From the NCBI GenBank assembly GCA_964349065.1, contig CAYGEY010000011.1:1-30118 (forward strand): a stretch of DNA of 30,118 bases. Direction: 5' to 3'. The notes beneath the pieces are model-generated. The model did not search any database, was not told where the DNA came from, and saw only the letters and a list, made by a program, of their open reading frames with translations. Of this stretch, positions 16,604 through 24,732 are shown one piece after another (the first letter of the stretch is position 1; each line of letters begins with the position of its first letter). Both the position numbers and the translations under genes were made by a program. This DNA is from CAYGEY01 sp964349065. Its GTDB lineage: Bacteria; Patescibacteriota; Gracilibacteria; 1-14-2-50-48-13.

Positions 16604-19600
16604 TTAGATATTTCCCTGAATAAGATCTTCAATGAATTTTTTTGTGCCTCTCAAATTTTTTTCATAACCTGATACATCCGGGAAATCCAAATTCATAATT
16701 TTATTGTATACTGCGATAATTAGTTTTGTAAGTTCATCCACATCTTTTTGCTCAATGTGTAGAGGTAGTATTTTTATCTCTCCATGATCATCAACGAGAA
16801 ACTCAATTGCACCATCATGTACTCTGTATTTCCTTCCAAAAGTCCTGGAATTTTCTACCAGAAGTTTATAAAAAATGAGCTGATACTTGTAATTAAGGCC
16901 CTTCATTTTCCCTGTGAAATTATGAATGATGCTACCTGTCTTTAGATCTACAACCTCAATGAAAGTATTATGAAGTATCATTTTATCAATTTTACCTGTC
17001 AGTGGCACGTTATCAACAACAACACCTTCATTTCTGAAATCCTGTTCAATAAAATGCCCTTTATCAAAGTAGTTTTTTCTTTGATCCATATAGATTGTGA
17101 GTTTTTCAATTCCATGGGCTAACATCTCATCAAAATCCTTTTTTGGCAGACGAAAACCCTGAAGTATTTCTTGGTACATTTCACAGATTTCTATGAGACT
17201 TGGAAGAATATTATTTTGTTTCAAATATGTGTAAACACGTTGAATGGTTATATGCATACTAGATCCGAAGCAGGAATCCTTATCCATAGGAGTTGGAAAC
17301 CGAAGGAGGTTCTTCTCCAAAAATTTCTCTGGTCCGCCGTATTCAAGGTTAATGAAATTTTCTAAATGTGTTATGGAGAGTTGATAGTCTTTAAGATAAC
17401 CTCGTAGCATATCTTTTTCACTTTCTGTAAAATCATTATATTTCTGATCCGTTTCAAATCTCTGAAGGACATTTTCACTTTGTATATAATTGACTGTTGT
17501 TGTCGATAAAAGTGGCTCTCCGGCAAGAAATCTCAACAGACTTTGAGGTTTTCCTTTTGTTCCTAGCTTATGACTGACAATCACAAGATCTTGTTTTGCT
17601 CTTGTGATTGCAACAAAAAATAATCGCAGATGATCATCGATATCATCATTATCTGGTGAAAGTGGCAGATGTTTCGGGAAGGTCAGTTTCTGAATACCTG
17701 AGCGGTCACACCAAGCCTTATCAGTTGCGTGTAACACAAAAACTATCTTGTACTCAAGTCCTTTTGATTTGTGTGCACTTTGCAGAGTAATGCGAGGCCC
17801 ACTATGCTCATAAATATTATAATCATTGAGAGGAAGGTCATATTGATCGTATATCTCAAAAAAGGAGAGCGCATCGTTCACTGTTAAAAGCTCTTTCTTC
17901 TTATGGCTTCTGAGGGCTTCAATAAATGTCCGGAGATGTGAGAGGAGTGAAAGATATGAGTATTTAGGTATCCCATTTTTAAGATGAGTGAAATAGTACG
18001 AGTAGTATGGGCTGATGAACGCACCATCAATACTTTCGGTACTTCCTATGAGAGCATCCAAGATACGCTCAACACTTTCTCCTGCGACTGTTTTTTGAGA
18101 TAGGTCCAATAAGAAATTTGCAATATTTGTGAGTTGTACATCTTCTGAGTTGAGCATTATGTCCATCCAACTTTGCCCCTGTTCAAATGCTGTTTTTGAA
18201 ATATTCCAAATTGTGCGTCGATCAATCTCCCAAAACGGAAAGGAAAGCACACAAGAGAGTATTTCATTTGATGCGAACGGGTTAGTTTTTGTGAGTGTAT
18301 GAAGACAATTGAGGAGAGAAATCAAATATGATACCTCAGGAATAGCAAAAATATTTTGTTTTTTCTCATACGCAACCGGGATTTTTTTCGCTTGTAAGAT
18401 TGTCGATAAGTCTTGGAGATAAGAATGTTTTGGAGAAATTACTGAAATATTTTTTGGATCCTCTCCATCATCCAAATATTTTTGAATGTGATCTGCTACG
18501 AAATATAGTTCATCAAGTTCAGTTTCTGCATTTTGAAAAATAATAGTCCCAGGTTCATCTCTATGGAAACGAAGTTCTTTTGATATGCCTGTATTCATAG
18601 TTTCAAATCGTTCATTTCCTTGAAGTATTATTTTCCTAGAGAATTCCAAAATCTCTTTTGTAGACCTATAGTTATCAGTGAGACTTATAATTTTTTTATC
18701 GGGGAATTTTTCTCCGAATTCCAGGAAATTTGTAATGTTAGCGCCTTGAAATTTAAAAATACTTTGATCATCATCACCGACACAAAGGATGTTTGGCGTA
18801 CTGTCATCTTCACAAAGAAGAGATATAAGTTGCATCTGTAAACCGCTTGTATCTTGAAATTCATCTATCATTATGAATTGATATTTCTCCAAGAGATCAT
18901 ATCGTACGTGCGGATGCTCTTTGATGATTCGAATTGCTTCAATCAACATATCATCAAAATCATAGTATCCCTTCGCATATAGTGCTTCTTGATAGGAGGT
19001 GTAAACGTCTACAAGACCTGTATATTTTTTCCATCTGGATACATCCTTGAATGCTAAACTATTAGTATCTGTTTTTTCCAAGTATTTCGATTTGAATGCA
19101 GTGAGAGGTTTTGTATCTGGGGCTAAGTCATGGCATGTGAGAAGCTCGGAAAGAATTAATTCTTTGTAGCTCCGAAGTCCAAATGGCATAATTGAAGTAT
19201 CCTCTAGCGATGTAATTTTTTCGATCAGTGAAGGAAGTGCATCAAAAATATTTTTTGAAATTCGAGATCCTCCAAAGAAACCTTTTAGAAGTGGTTCGAG
19301 CAAGGATAAAAAATGTGCACTTGACTCTAAAATATCTTTCAACATCTTTGGTGTCATCCCTGCTTTTTTCAGATCACCAATTCTTTGTTTGATATCTTTG
19401 ATATATAAAAATCCCTGTGTTGGATGTTCAGTTTTGAGAATGTGCTTATAGGGCAGATCTTTTAGGATTTCATGTAATATCTCGATGCTGATAATTTCAT
19501 CTGATGGGAGCATATGTGCTCCTTCAAAAAAATGTTCACGATATCTACCTATAATGTCTGACCCAAAACTATGAAAAGTCTGAATATCAACTTTGTATGC

Positions 19601-19846
19601 ATCATGACCAATAAGATGAGTAAGGCGTGATCGCATGTTATCTGAGCCACTATCTGTGAATGTCATACAGAGTATATTTTCAGGAAATACATCTGTTTGT
19701 TGCAATATTTGTGCAACTCGCATTGATAGAAGTTCAGTTTTACCGGTTCCGGGACCGGCAATGACTAAAACCGGTCCGAAGATACTATCTACGGCCTCCT
19801 TTTGAGCCGGATTGAGAGTTTTATACCGTCTTTCGAATTCAGTCAT
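16604..19846 (-). CDS. UvrD/PcrA-like superfamily 1 helicase fused to a PD-(D/E)XK nuclease
   Basis: 1080 residues. Helicase motifs: Q-motif LNPAQKEAV, Walker A AGPGTGKT (30-37), FTDSGSDNMRSRL (Ia), FIMIDEFQDTS (II, near 335), VGDDDQSIFKFQGA (III), SLTDNYRST (IV), TLQSAHKSKGLEYKIVFV (V) and LFFVAITRAKQDLVI (VI). The last 200 residues hold a nuclease: FIEQDFRNEGVVVDNVPLTGKIDK, then EVVDLKTG, the Asp...Asp-Leu-Lys pattern of AddB/Cas4-like PD-(D/E)XK enzymes. Known relatives unwind and resect double-strand breaks (AddAB) or act in repair. Here both activities lie in one chain, with no AddB or RecC partner alongside. The gene runs divergently from yihY. Confidence 0.93.
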   Translation of the reverse strand: MTEFERRYKTLNPAQKEAVDSIFGPVLVIAGPGTGKTELLSMRVAQILQQTDVFPENILCMTFTDSGSDNMRSRLTHLIGHDAYKVDIQTFHSFGSDIIGRYREHFFEGAHMLPSDEIISIEILHEILKDLPYKHILKTEHPTQGFLYIKDIKQRIGDLKKAGMTPKMLKDILESSAHFLSLLEPLLKGFFGGSRISKNIFDALPSLIEKITSLEDTSIMPFGLRSYKELILSELLTCHDLAPDTKPLTAFKSKYLEKTDTNSLAFKDVSRWKKYTGLVDVYTSYQEALYAKGYYDFDDMLIEAIRIIKEHPHVRYDLLEKYQFIMIDEFQDTSGLQMQLISLLCEDDSTPNILCVGDDDQSIFKFQGANITNFLEFGEKFPDKKIISLTDNYRSTKEILEFSRKIILQGNERFETMNTGISKELRFHRDEPGTIIFQNAETELDELYFVADHIQKYLDDGEDPKNISVISPKHSYLQDLSTILQAKKIPVAYEKKQNIFAIPEVSYLISLLNCLHTLTKTNPFASNEILSCVLSFPFWEIDRRTIWNISKTAFEQGQSWMDIMLNSEDVQLTNIANFLLDLSQKTVAGESVERILDALIGSTESIDGAFISPYYSYYFTHLKNGIPKYSYLSLLSHLRTFIEALRSHKKKELLTVNDALSFFEIYDQYDLPLNDYNIYEHSGPRITLQSAHKSKGLEYKIVFVLHATDKAWCDRSGIQKLTFPKHLPLSPDNDDIDDHLRLFFVAITRAKQDLVIVSHKLGTKGKPQSLLRFLAGEPLLSTTTVNYIQSENVLQRFETDQKYNDFTESEKDMLRGYLKDYQLSITHLENFINLEYGGPEKFLEKNLLRFPTPMDKDSCFGSSMHITIQRVYTYLKQNNILPSLIEICEMYQEILQGFRLPKKDFDEMLAHGIEKLTIYMDQRKNYFDKGHFIEQDFRNEGVVVDNVPLTGKIDKMILHNTFIEVVDLKTGSIIHNFTGKMKGLNYKYQLIFYKLLVENSRTFGRKYRVHDGAIEFLVDDHGEIKILPLHIEQKDVDELTKLIIAVYNKIMNLDFPDVSGYEKNLRGTKKFIEDLIQGNI

Positions 19847-19854
19847 AAAATAGT

Positions 19855-19883
19855 TTGGGAATACGGCTTTATTATGCTATAAT
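19855..19883 (+). promoter_or_regulatory. Sigma70-type promoter for the YihY/BrkB gene
   Basis: TTGGGA, 17-nt spacer, TATAAT, with predicted start near 19890. An AAAGGAG sequence downstream (about 19897-19903) is about 30 nt from the ATG at 19934, too far to serve that start. Confidence 0.6.
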
Positions 19884-19933
19884 AGTTCAAATAAACAAAG
19901 GAGATTTTAGACTAGGTAATAACATACAAATTC

Positions 19934-20764
19934 ATGAACATTTTTACAATCATCTGGAAAACAATAAAGGGAATGGGGACGTTAAATAGCGGGCAACTGG
20001 CCTCATCACTTTCATTTAACGTATTTTTTACCATTGCTCCCATTGTTTTCTTATCTCTCGCAATTGCCGGACTTATCATTGATATTGGTTCATTTCAGGA
20101 ATACTTGATATCCACTGTGAAATCATATACTTCACCTGAGGTGACGTCATTTTTTGTTTCTTTATTAGAGACAATGACGAACAAAAATGTGAATATATCA
20201 GCAATCATTGTCGGATCCGGAACGGTGTTTCTTGGGCTTATGGGCGTGACCAGTTCGGTTATGACCATATTTCATGATATATGGCATGATCCTGATGATG
20301 ATTCACTTTTGGATTCTGTAAAGCGAAGCATGGTAGCATATGTTGTTATTGTACTGCTCGGTTTCTTATTATTAGGAACAATGTTGGTTGGTGCGGCTCT
20401 TGAGGTATCCCTCCATTATTATAATTCTTATATACCATTTGTTTCATTTGTATTGGCATACACTAACGTAGTACTAATCCTTTTCATATTATTTGCACTT
20501 TTTTCATTGCTTTTCAAATATGCCCCACCAAAAAGAGTTCCTTGGATTTATGTGATATTTCCAGCTATAGTCACATCTGTGTTGATTTACTTCATGCGAT
20601 ATATCCTTGAAATCTATATTGGATATGGTGGGTTTTCTTCTGTGTACGGTGCGGCAAGTACGCTGGTTATAGTGTTGATTTGGATCCAAGCACAGGGATA
20701 TGTACTTATCTTCGGAGCGAAGATGAGTGAGGTCTCGTATAAATTGTCGAAACAGAAAAAATAG
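19934..20764 (+). CDS. YihY/BrkB-family inner membrane protein
   Basis: 276 residues with six predicted membrane helices (about 30-50, 88-112, 133-160, 172-198, 208-232, 240-262). Family signatures: LASSLSFNVFFTIAPIVFLSLAI (compare A-ALAYYTLLSLAPLLL), the ...DDIWHDP-like loop after the second helix, FKYAPPKRVPWIYVIFPAIVTSVLI (compare Y-x-PN-x-V-W-x-x-x-x-GA), and IYGGFSSVYGAASTLVIVLIWIQ. Known: YihY proteins were once mis-named ribonuclease BN; their role is unclear, possibly transport. The usual PN of the YRxxPN motif is PP-K here. It stands alone, convergent with a coiled-coil gene. Confidence 0.9.
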   Translation: MNIFTIIWKTIKGMGTLNSGQLASSLSFNVFFTIAPIVFLSLAIAGLIIDIGSFQEYLISTVKSYTSPEVTSFFVSLLETMTNKNVNISAIIVGSGTVFLGLMGVTSSVMTIFHDIWHDPDDDSLLDSVKRSMVAYVVIVLLGFLLLGTMLVGAALEVSLHYYNSYIPFVSFVLAYTNVVLILFILFALFSLLFKYAPPKRVPWIYVIFPAIVTSVLIYFMRYILEIYIGYGGFSSVYGAASTLVIVLIWIQAQGYVLIFGAKMSEVSYKLSKQKK

Positions 20765-20772
20765 CTTGGTAG

Positions 20773-20861
20773 TTTTTTAATAAGTAAATGTACCCTAGGA
20801 TCGATTCTTGCCGGAACGAACGTGTAGGAAATTGAGATCCGGGTACTTTACTTTTAAAAAA
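20773..20861 (+). repeat. 3'-end structured element, copy 3
   Basis: Begins 9 nt after the yihY-like stop. The outer stem (TTTTTTAA...TACCC with GGGTA...TTAAAAAA) has two bulged T residues. The core has a perfect second stem GGATC/GATCC, an inner stem TTGCC/GGAAA with one mismatch, and the loop GGAACGAACGTGTA. Core lengths and loop motif match copy 4 better than copies 1 and 2, so there are two subtypes. It lies between convergent genes. Confidence 0.75.
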
Positions 20862-20869
20862 TGAGTAAG

Positions 20870-21271
20870 TTATTTCTGTTCCTTTCCGTTTACATACATC
20901 TTCACGATTTTTTCGATTTGTACTTGTTGTCGTTCACCTTCGATAAGGTATTCATATTTTGCGACATCTTCTTTTGATAGAGTGGCAAACAATTCTCTGA
21001 GTTGTGCCGCTAGTTCTTTGATTTGTTCTTGATGAAGAGTTTGATCTTCTTTTCCTTTGACATAATCCACATCCTCGTTGAGTGCCTCTTCTAAATGTTC
21101 TTTTTCAGCCTTTATTTGATCTCGTAAGTCACGATATGCTTTTGTGAGTTCTCCTAGATGCTCAGATGCTATTTTATATCCTTTCAACAGGGCTCTTGTA
21201 TCCTCCAATTTCTCTTTTTCCTTAATGAGTTTGGCTAAGAGGGATTCTAATTTTGCGTTGCTGACAGTCAT
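20870..21271 (-). CDS. Small coiled-coil protein (133 aa)
   Basis: Not recognised. The chain is almost wholly helical and charged, with heptad-like leucines from residue 5 to about 100 (KLESLLAKLIKEKEKL, LGELTKAYRDLRDQI, LEEALNEDV), then a short C-terminal segment (KYEYLIEGERQQVQIEKIVKMYV). No signal or membrane segment. Start: a TTG 57 nt upstream extends the frame, but the extra residues are non-helical and the ATG at 21271 opens the coiled coil directly. Convergent with the yihY-like gene and probably a single-gene transcript; partner unknown. Confidence 0.7.
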   Translation of the reverse strand: MTVSNAKLESLLAKLIKEKEKLEDTRALLKGYKIASEHLGELTKAYRDLRDQIKAEKEHLEEALNEDVDYVKGKEDQTLHQEQIKELAAQLRELFATLSKEDVAKYEYLIEGERQQVQIEKIVKMYVNGKEQK

Positions 21272-21408
21272 AATTTTTGAGAAGGAAATAGGCACAGGGA
21301 TGGTATATGAGACTTTTGTGAGGGGCAAGGAAAAGTTAGAATATGAAAAGTATTATTGATTATTTCCAATGCTCACATATCATAATTTTGATATAACTTA
21401 ACGATCCT

Positions 21409-22116
21409 ATGAGCAACCAAATGAAACCCAAAGATGCTTCAGGCATAGCTACATTATTCATTTTTCTTTTTGCGCTTTCTGCAATCGCAAACGTTTATTC
21501 GTTTTCAGAGATGTCACGTTCTAAGAAATTTCTTCCACAGAAGGACATGTCTGCGAGTGCTTCTCCATCAACTTTAACACGGGATCTTATCTCCGGAGAA
21601 GTGACAGATACCTCAGATAAAAGTGCATACGAATACAGTATGGGTATGCGAAAAAATATGATGTTCACAGATAGTAATTGTATTGCTGAAGAATGTTTGT
21701 ATCTACGAGCAAGCGGATATCCTAAAACTGTGATGAATGATAGTCTTAAAAAGACACTTGCGTCGTATTCTGAAAAGGTGTTGATGTTTGTAAGTCATAC
21801 CATCGATGCCAAAAAATCATTTGGTACACCATTTAGTGAGAGCTCCCCGATTCTTCGTATAATAACTGCAAGAATTGGATCATTTATGGATAAATATAGT
21901 GTGAAAACAAACGAAACATTTGCTCCAATTGTGTACAATGATAAAAAAGATGCTTGTACTAAGCTCTCAAAAGAGTTAGCTGAAATACTGCAAGAGTATA
22001 GTGCAAATATAGAAAAAACATTTTCAGGACAACAGGATGCTTCATATGTTTTTTCCCAAATGAAAACTGTTCTTGAATTAGTACATAAACCGGTGTTAGC
22101 TGGTTGTAGCAAATAA
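21409..22116 (+). CDS. Membrane-anchored hypothetical protein with four cysteines
   Basis: Not recognised. A single hydrophobic helix (about 12-33) after a short basic N-terminus would anchor an extracytoplasmic helical domain of about 200 residues. That domain has exactly four Cys: CIAEEC, one in DACTKL and one at the very end (AGCSK), as expected of a disulfide-bonded protein. Several helices (about 110-135, 145-165, 180-205, 212-232) suggest a four-helix bundle. The DsbA-like lipoprotein gene starts 31 nt later, so the pair may be one operon and this protein a disulfide client; that link is inference. Confidence 0.72.
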   Translation: MSNQMKPKDASGIATLFIFLFALSAIANVYSFSEMSRSKKFLPQKDMSASASPSTLTRDLISGEVTDTSDKSAYEYSMGMRKNMMFTDSNCIAEECLYLRASGYPKTVMNDSLKKTLASYSEKVLMFVSHTIDAKKSFGTPFSESSPILRIITARIGSFMDKYSVKTNETFAPIVYNDKKDACTKLSKELAEILQEYSANIEKTFSGQQDASYVFSQMKTVLELVHKPVLAGCSK

Positions 22117-22147
22117 CATTATTTCCAATAAAATTACGTCACAAATC

Positions 22148-22768
22148 ATGAAAAAAATATTCACAACAACACTCCTCACCATATCTCTTCTATTATCCTC
22201 TTGTGGTATAGCAGGAACTCCTGCAGGCGACTCAGGTTGGGCCAAAGGGAATGTAGAAAGTAAAATAATTCTTGCAGAATATAGTGATTTTCAATGTCCC
22301 GCTTGTAAGGCAGCCGAACCATCAGTTGCGCAAATTATGCAAGAGTTTGGTGATCGTATTCGCGTAGAATATCACCATTTCCCACTACCTGTTCATAAAA
22401 ATTCAGAGAAAGCGGCGTTAGCATCAGAAGCGGCCGGAATGCAAAAGAAGTTTTGGGAGATGCATGATTCATTGTTTGCAGGGCAAAATGACTGGGCAGA
22501 GTTGGATAATCCGACAGAGATATTTAAAAGGTATGCACAGGATATAGGTTTGGATGTTGCAAAATTTGAAAAAGATATGAGTAGTGGGGAAGCCATTGGA
22601 AGAATGAATAGAGACAAAGCTATGGCCAACAATTTGAAACTGGATAGAACACCGTCATTCTTGTTAAATGGTTTGTTACTGAGACCATCAAGTTTTGATG
22701 AGCTCCGAACGCTGATTCAGACTGGAATTGAGAGCAGCAAAAGTAGCAGCGGAACTGTTATGAAATAG
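22148..22768 (+). CDS. DsbA-like thioredoxin-fold lipoprotein (CPAC)
   Basis: 206 residues. A lipoprotein signal (basic MKK, hydrophobic stretch, lipobox LSSC with Cys19) indicates lipid anchoring outside the membrane. The DsbA-like domain follows at once: IILAEYSDFQCPACKAAEP (Cys50, Cys53), YHHFPLPVHK, and cis-Pro DRTPSFLLNG. It is shorter than the two tandem DsbA-like proteins and has an alanine in its active-site dipeptide, as in some reductase or peroxidase-coupled relatives. It follows the four-cysteine anchored protein and is separated from convergent hflX by a 19-nt gap with a bidirectional palindrome. Confidence 0.9.
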   Translation: MKKIFTTTLLTISLLLSSCGIAGTPAGDSGWAKGNVESKIILAEYSDFQCPACKAAEPSVAQIMQEFGDRIRVEYHHFPLPVHKNSEKAALASEAAGMQKKFWEMHDSLFAGQNDWAELDNPTEIFKRYAQDIGLDVAKFEKDMSSGEAIGRMNRDKAMANNLKLDRTPSFLLNGLLLRPSSFDELRTLIQTGIESSKSSSGTVMK

Positions 22769-22775
22769 TAGTTGA

Positions 22776-22797
22776 GAAAGAATAAATTTATTCTTTC
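22776..22797. terminator. Bidirectional palindromic terminator between the DsbA lipoprotein and hflX
   Basis: A perfect 22-nt AT-rich palindrome (GAAAGAATAAA followed by its complement). Its right half covers the last three hflX sense codons and the stop, so one hairpin can serve both convergent genes. The arms are weak and no long T run follows, so termination may be partial. Confidence 0.5.
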
Positions 22798-23885
22798 TTT
22801 TGAATATAGACAGAAATCACTTTCATGAGATCAGTAATTCCTGCCTTGGTTTTGCTCGATAAAAATATAGGACTGAAATTCTTATATTTCTCCTTGAGAA
22901 AAAGTAACTCTTCATAAGGCAATAGATCAATTTTATTGAAAACATAAAGTATAGGCTTATTTCCAATTTCAAGTGAAAATAATACTTCATCTACTACTTT
23001 CATTTTTTCATCAATTCTTGGGTCATTGCTATCAATAACGTGCATGAGAATGTCTGCGTGAACTGTTTCAATAAGAGTAGCACGAAAACTATTTATGAGT
23101 GAATGTGGGAGATCAGCAATAAATCCAATGGTATCAGTGAGGAGTATTTCTTGAGAAATATTTTGCAGATATAATTTGCCAACACGTGTGTCTAGAGTCG
23201 CAAAGAGTTTGTTTGCCGCTAATGCCCCCTTTTTTGTCATAGTATTCAGCAAAGAACTTTTTCCGGCGTTAGTATACCCGATGATACTGATTGTTTTGAG
23301 TTTTTTCCGTTTCCTATTATCTATCTGGAGCTTTCGTCTTTTGAGACAAACCTCTAAATCATCTCGGATTTTTTTCTCTTGTTTCGCAAGATGCCGTTTC
23401 ATGATCTCAGTATTGGTTTCACCAATTCCTTTTGTTCCAATTCCTCCACCTTGACGTGATAACTCCATACCCATTCCAAAAATACGCGGCCCCATATGTT
23501 TGAGCGAAGCAAGTTCTATTTCTAGTCTTGCTTCTTTTGTTTCTGCATGTTTCTGGAATATCTTTAATATGAGGTCAATACGATCCCATACCTCTACCTT
23601 ATTTTTACGATATAGCTCTGTAAGATTATAGATCTGTCCCGGTTTGAGATCATTGTTCACAATAATAATATTTGCATCATGGATTATTGCATCCTGCAAA
23701 AGTTCTTCGGCCTTTCCACTCCCGATATATGTTCTGTATTCCGGTTCAAAACGTCTTTGAATTGTCTTCAATAAAACTATTCCTCCATATGTTTTAATAA
23801 GAGATTCTGCCTCAGAAAGACGATATGCCGCATCTATAGCTGGCATAAATGGTGGAACGATATCAATAAGAATTGCTCGAAGCAT
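22788..23885 (-). CDS. hflX: GTPase HflX
   Basis: Ribosome-associated GTPase that splits stalled or stressed 70S ribosomes. Seen: the N-terminal HflX domain with the glycine-rich linker SRQGGGIGTKGIGETNTE (143-160), a basic helical linker (IMKRHLAKQEKKIRDDLE), P-loop GYTNAGKS (203-210), the switch I region with conserved ATLDTRVGKL, DTIGF (G3), NKIDL (G4) and SSKTKAG (G5). 365 residues is slightly shorter than the E. coli protein, with a shortened C-terminus. ATG 23885 abuts the divergent UPF0489 gene region. Confidence 0.96.
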   Translation of the reverse strand: MLRAILIDIVPPFMPAIDAAYRLSEAESLIKTYGGIVLLKTIQRRFEPEYRTYIGSGKAEELLQDAIIHDANIIIVNNDLKPGQIYNLTELYRKNKVEVWDRIDLILKIFQKHAETKEARLEIELASLKHMGPRIFGMGMELSRQGGGIGTKGIGETNTEIMKRHLAKQEKKIRDDLEVCLKRRKLQIDNRKRKKLKTISIIGYTNAGKSSLLNTMTKKGALAANKLFATLDTRVGKLYLQNISQEILLTDTIGFIADLPHSLINSFRATLIETVHADILMHVIDSNDPRIDEKMKVVDEVLFSLEIGNKPILYVFNKIDLLPYEELLFLKEKYKNFSPIFLSSKTKAGITDLMKVISVYIQKKE

Positions 23886-23945
23886 TTGATCGATATGAAA
23901 TACATGTATATATTTGGTCTACAAATATTATTTTGCAAGTACAAA

Positions 23946-24653
23946 ATGTATGAGAAATCATTTTATATAGAGGGAAAGAAGGGAAACAATATATTTTCTT
24001 ATGATGAAAGAGTTTCCAAAGTACTCTTTATACCAAGTTTGATTACTGGATCATTGGAAAATGTTGAGCCTGGAACTGAAATAGTTTTTGAGGAAGTTGA
24101 AGATGGAAAAATAATTTCATGTACCGGTTTGAAAAATTTTGTTGAGACTAAAGTATTTGGAAATATTCCTATGTATATTTTTGATAATCACAATCATGCT
24201 TTGTATTTTTGGTGGAAGGGTATCAGGGAGGGAGATTTTCCATTTGGTCTGCCTCTTATCCATGTAGACCAGCACCGAGATATGAGGGAGCCTGAAACGT
24301 GGCTTTCAAAAATAGAAATTGTTACAGAGGAAAATATTTGGAAATACACAAATTATGAAACCAATGTTGGCAATTTTATTCAGCCTGCTATCAAAAGTGG
24401 ACTTATTTCAGAAGTTATATTCTTTGAGAAATCTTCTGACTTTGAAACATTTCCAGATATTAAAGAACCGTTTATTCTAGATATTGATTTGGATATTTTT
24501 GCTCCCCACATGGAGTATATGGATTTTGATAAAATAATAGCAACAGTTAGGTTTCTTGCCAAGAAGGCTTCGATGATAACTATTGCTACCAGCCCGTTCT
24601 TTATTGATCAAGAGCGTGCGATTAAATATATGAATCAGATTTTTAAAAAGTAA
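23946..24653 (+). CDS. UPF0489 / ureohydrolase-like metallohydrolase
   Basis: The core has FDNHNHALYFWW, then LIHVDQHRDM and FILDIDLDIFAP. These D-x-H-x-D and D-x-D-x-D motifs match the two metal-binding motifs of the arginase/deacetylase fold and the UPF0489 family. Known: one characterised branch of UPF0489 converts arginine to ornithine in ribosomal peptides (from memory, to be checked); most members have no known substrate. Start: ATG 23946 leaves room for divergent promoters from hflX; ATG at 23895 or 23904 and TTG 23886 are alternatives. The last codons and TAA lie inside the left arm of the copy 4 element. No precursor peptide gene is seen nearby. Confidence 0.75.
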   Translation: MYEKSFYIEGKKGNNIFSYDERVSKVLFIPSLITGSLENVEPGTEIVFEEVEDGKIISCTGLKNFVETKVFGNIPMYIFDNHNHALYFWWKGIREGDFPFGLPLIHVDQHRDMREPETWLSKIEIVTEENIWKYTNYETNVGNFIQPAIKSGLISEVIFFEKSSDFETFPDIKEPFILDIDLDIFAPHMEYMDFDKIIATVRFLAKKASMITIATSPFFIDQERAIKYMNQIFKK

Positions 24654-24727
24654 ATGTACCCAGAATCGATCTCTTGTCGGAACGAACGTGAAGACAATGG
24701 AGATTCGGGGACTTTACTTTTTAAAAA
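24640..24727 (+). repeat. 3'-end structured element, copy 4
   Basis: The left arm (from 24640) begins inside the UPF0489 coding region and includes its stop codon; it pairs with 24707-24727 over about 20 bp with one bulge and one mismatch. The core has a perfect second stem GAATC/GATTC, an inner stem TTGTC/GACAA and the loop GGAACGAACGTGAA. Compared with copy 3, both stems change on both sides, which is compensatory change. It lies between convergent genes. Confidence 0.75.
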
Positions 24728-24732
24728 TCATA

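Noticed and set aside
9521..24727. Repeated elements as integron attC sites
   Set aside because: There is no GTTRRRY/RYYYAAC pair, no integrase gene, and the elements follow ordinary, unrelated genes in mixed orientations.
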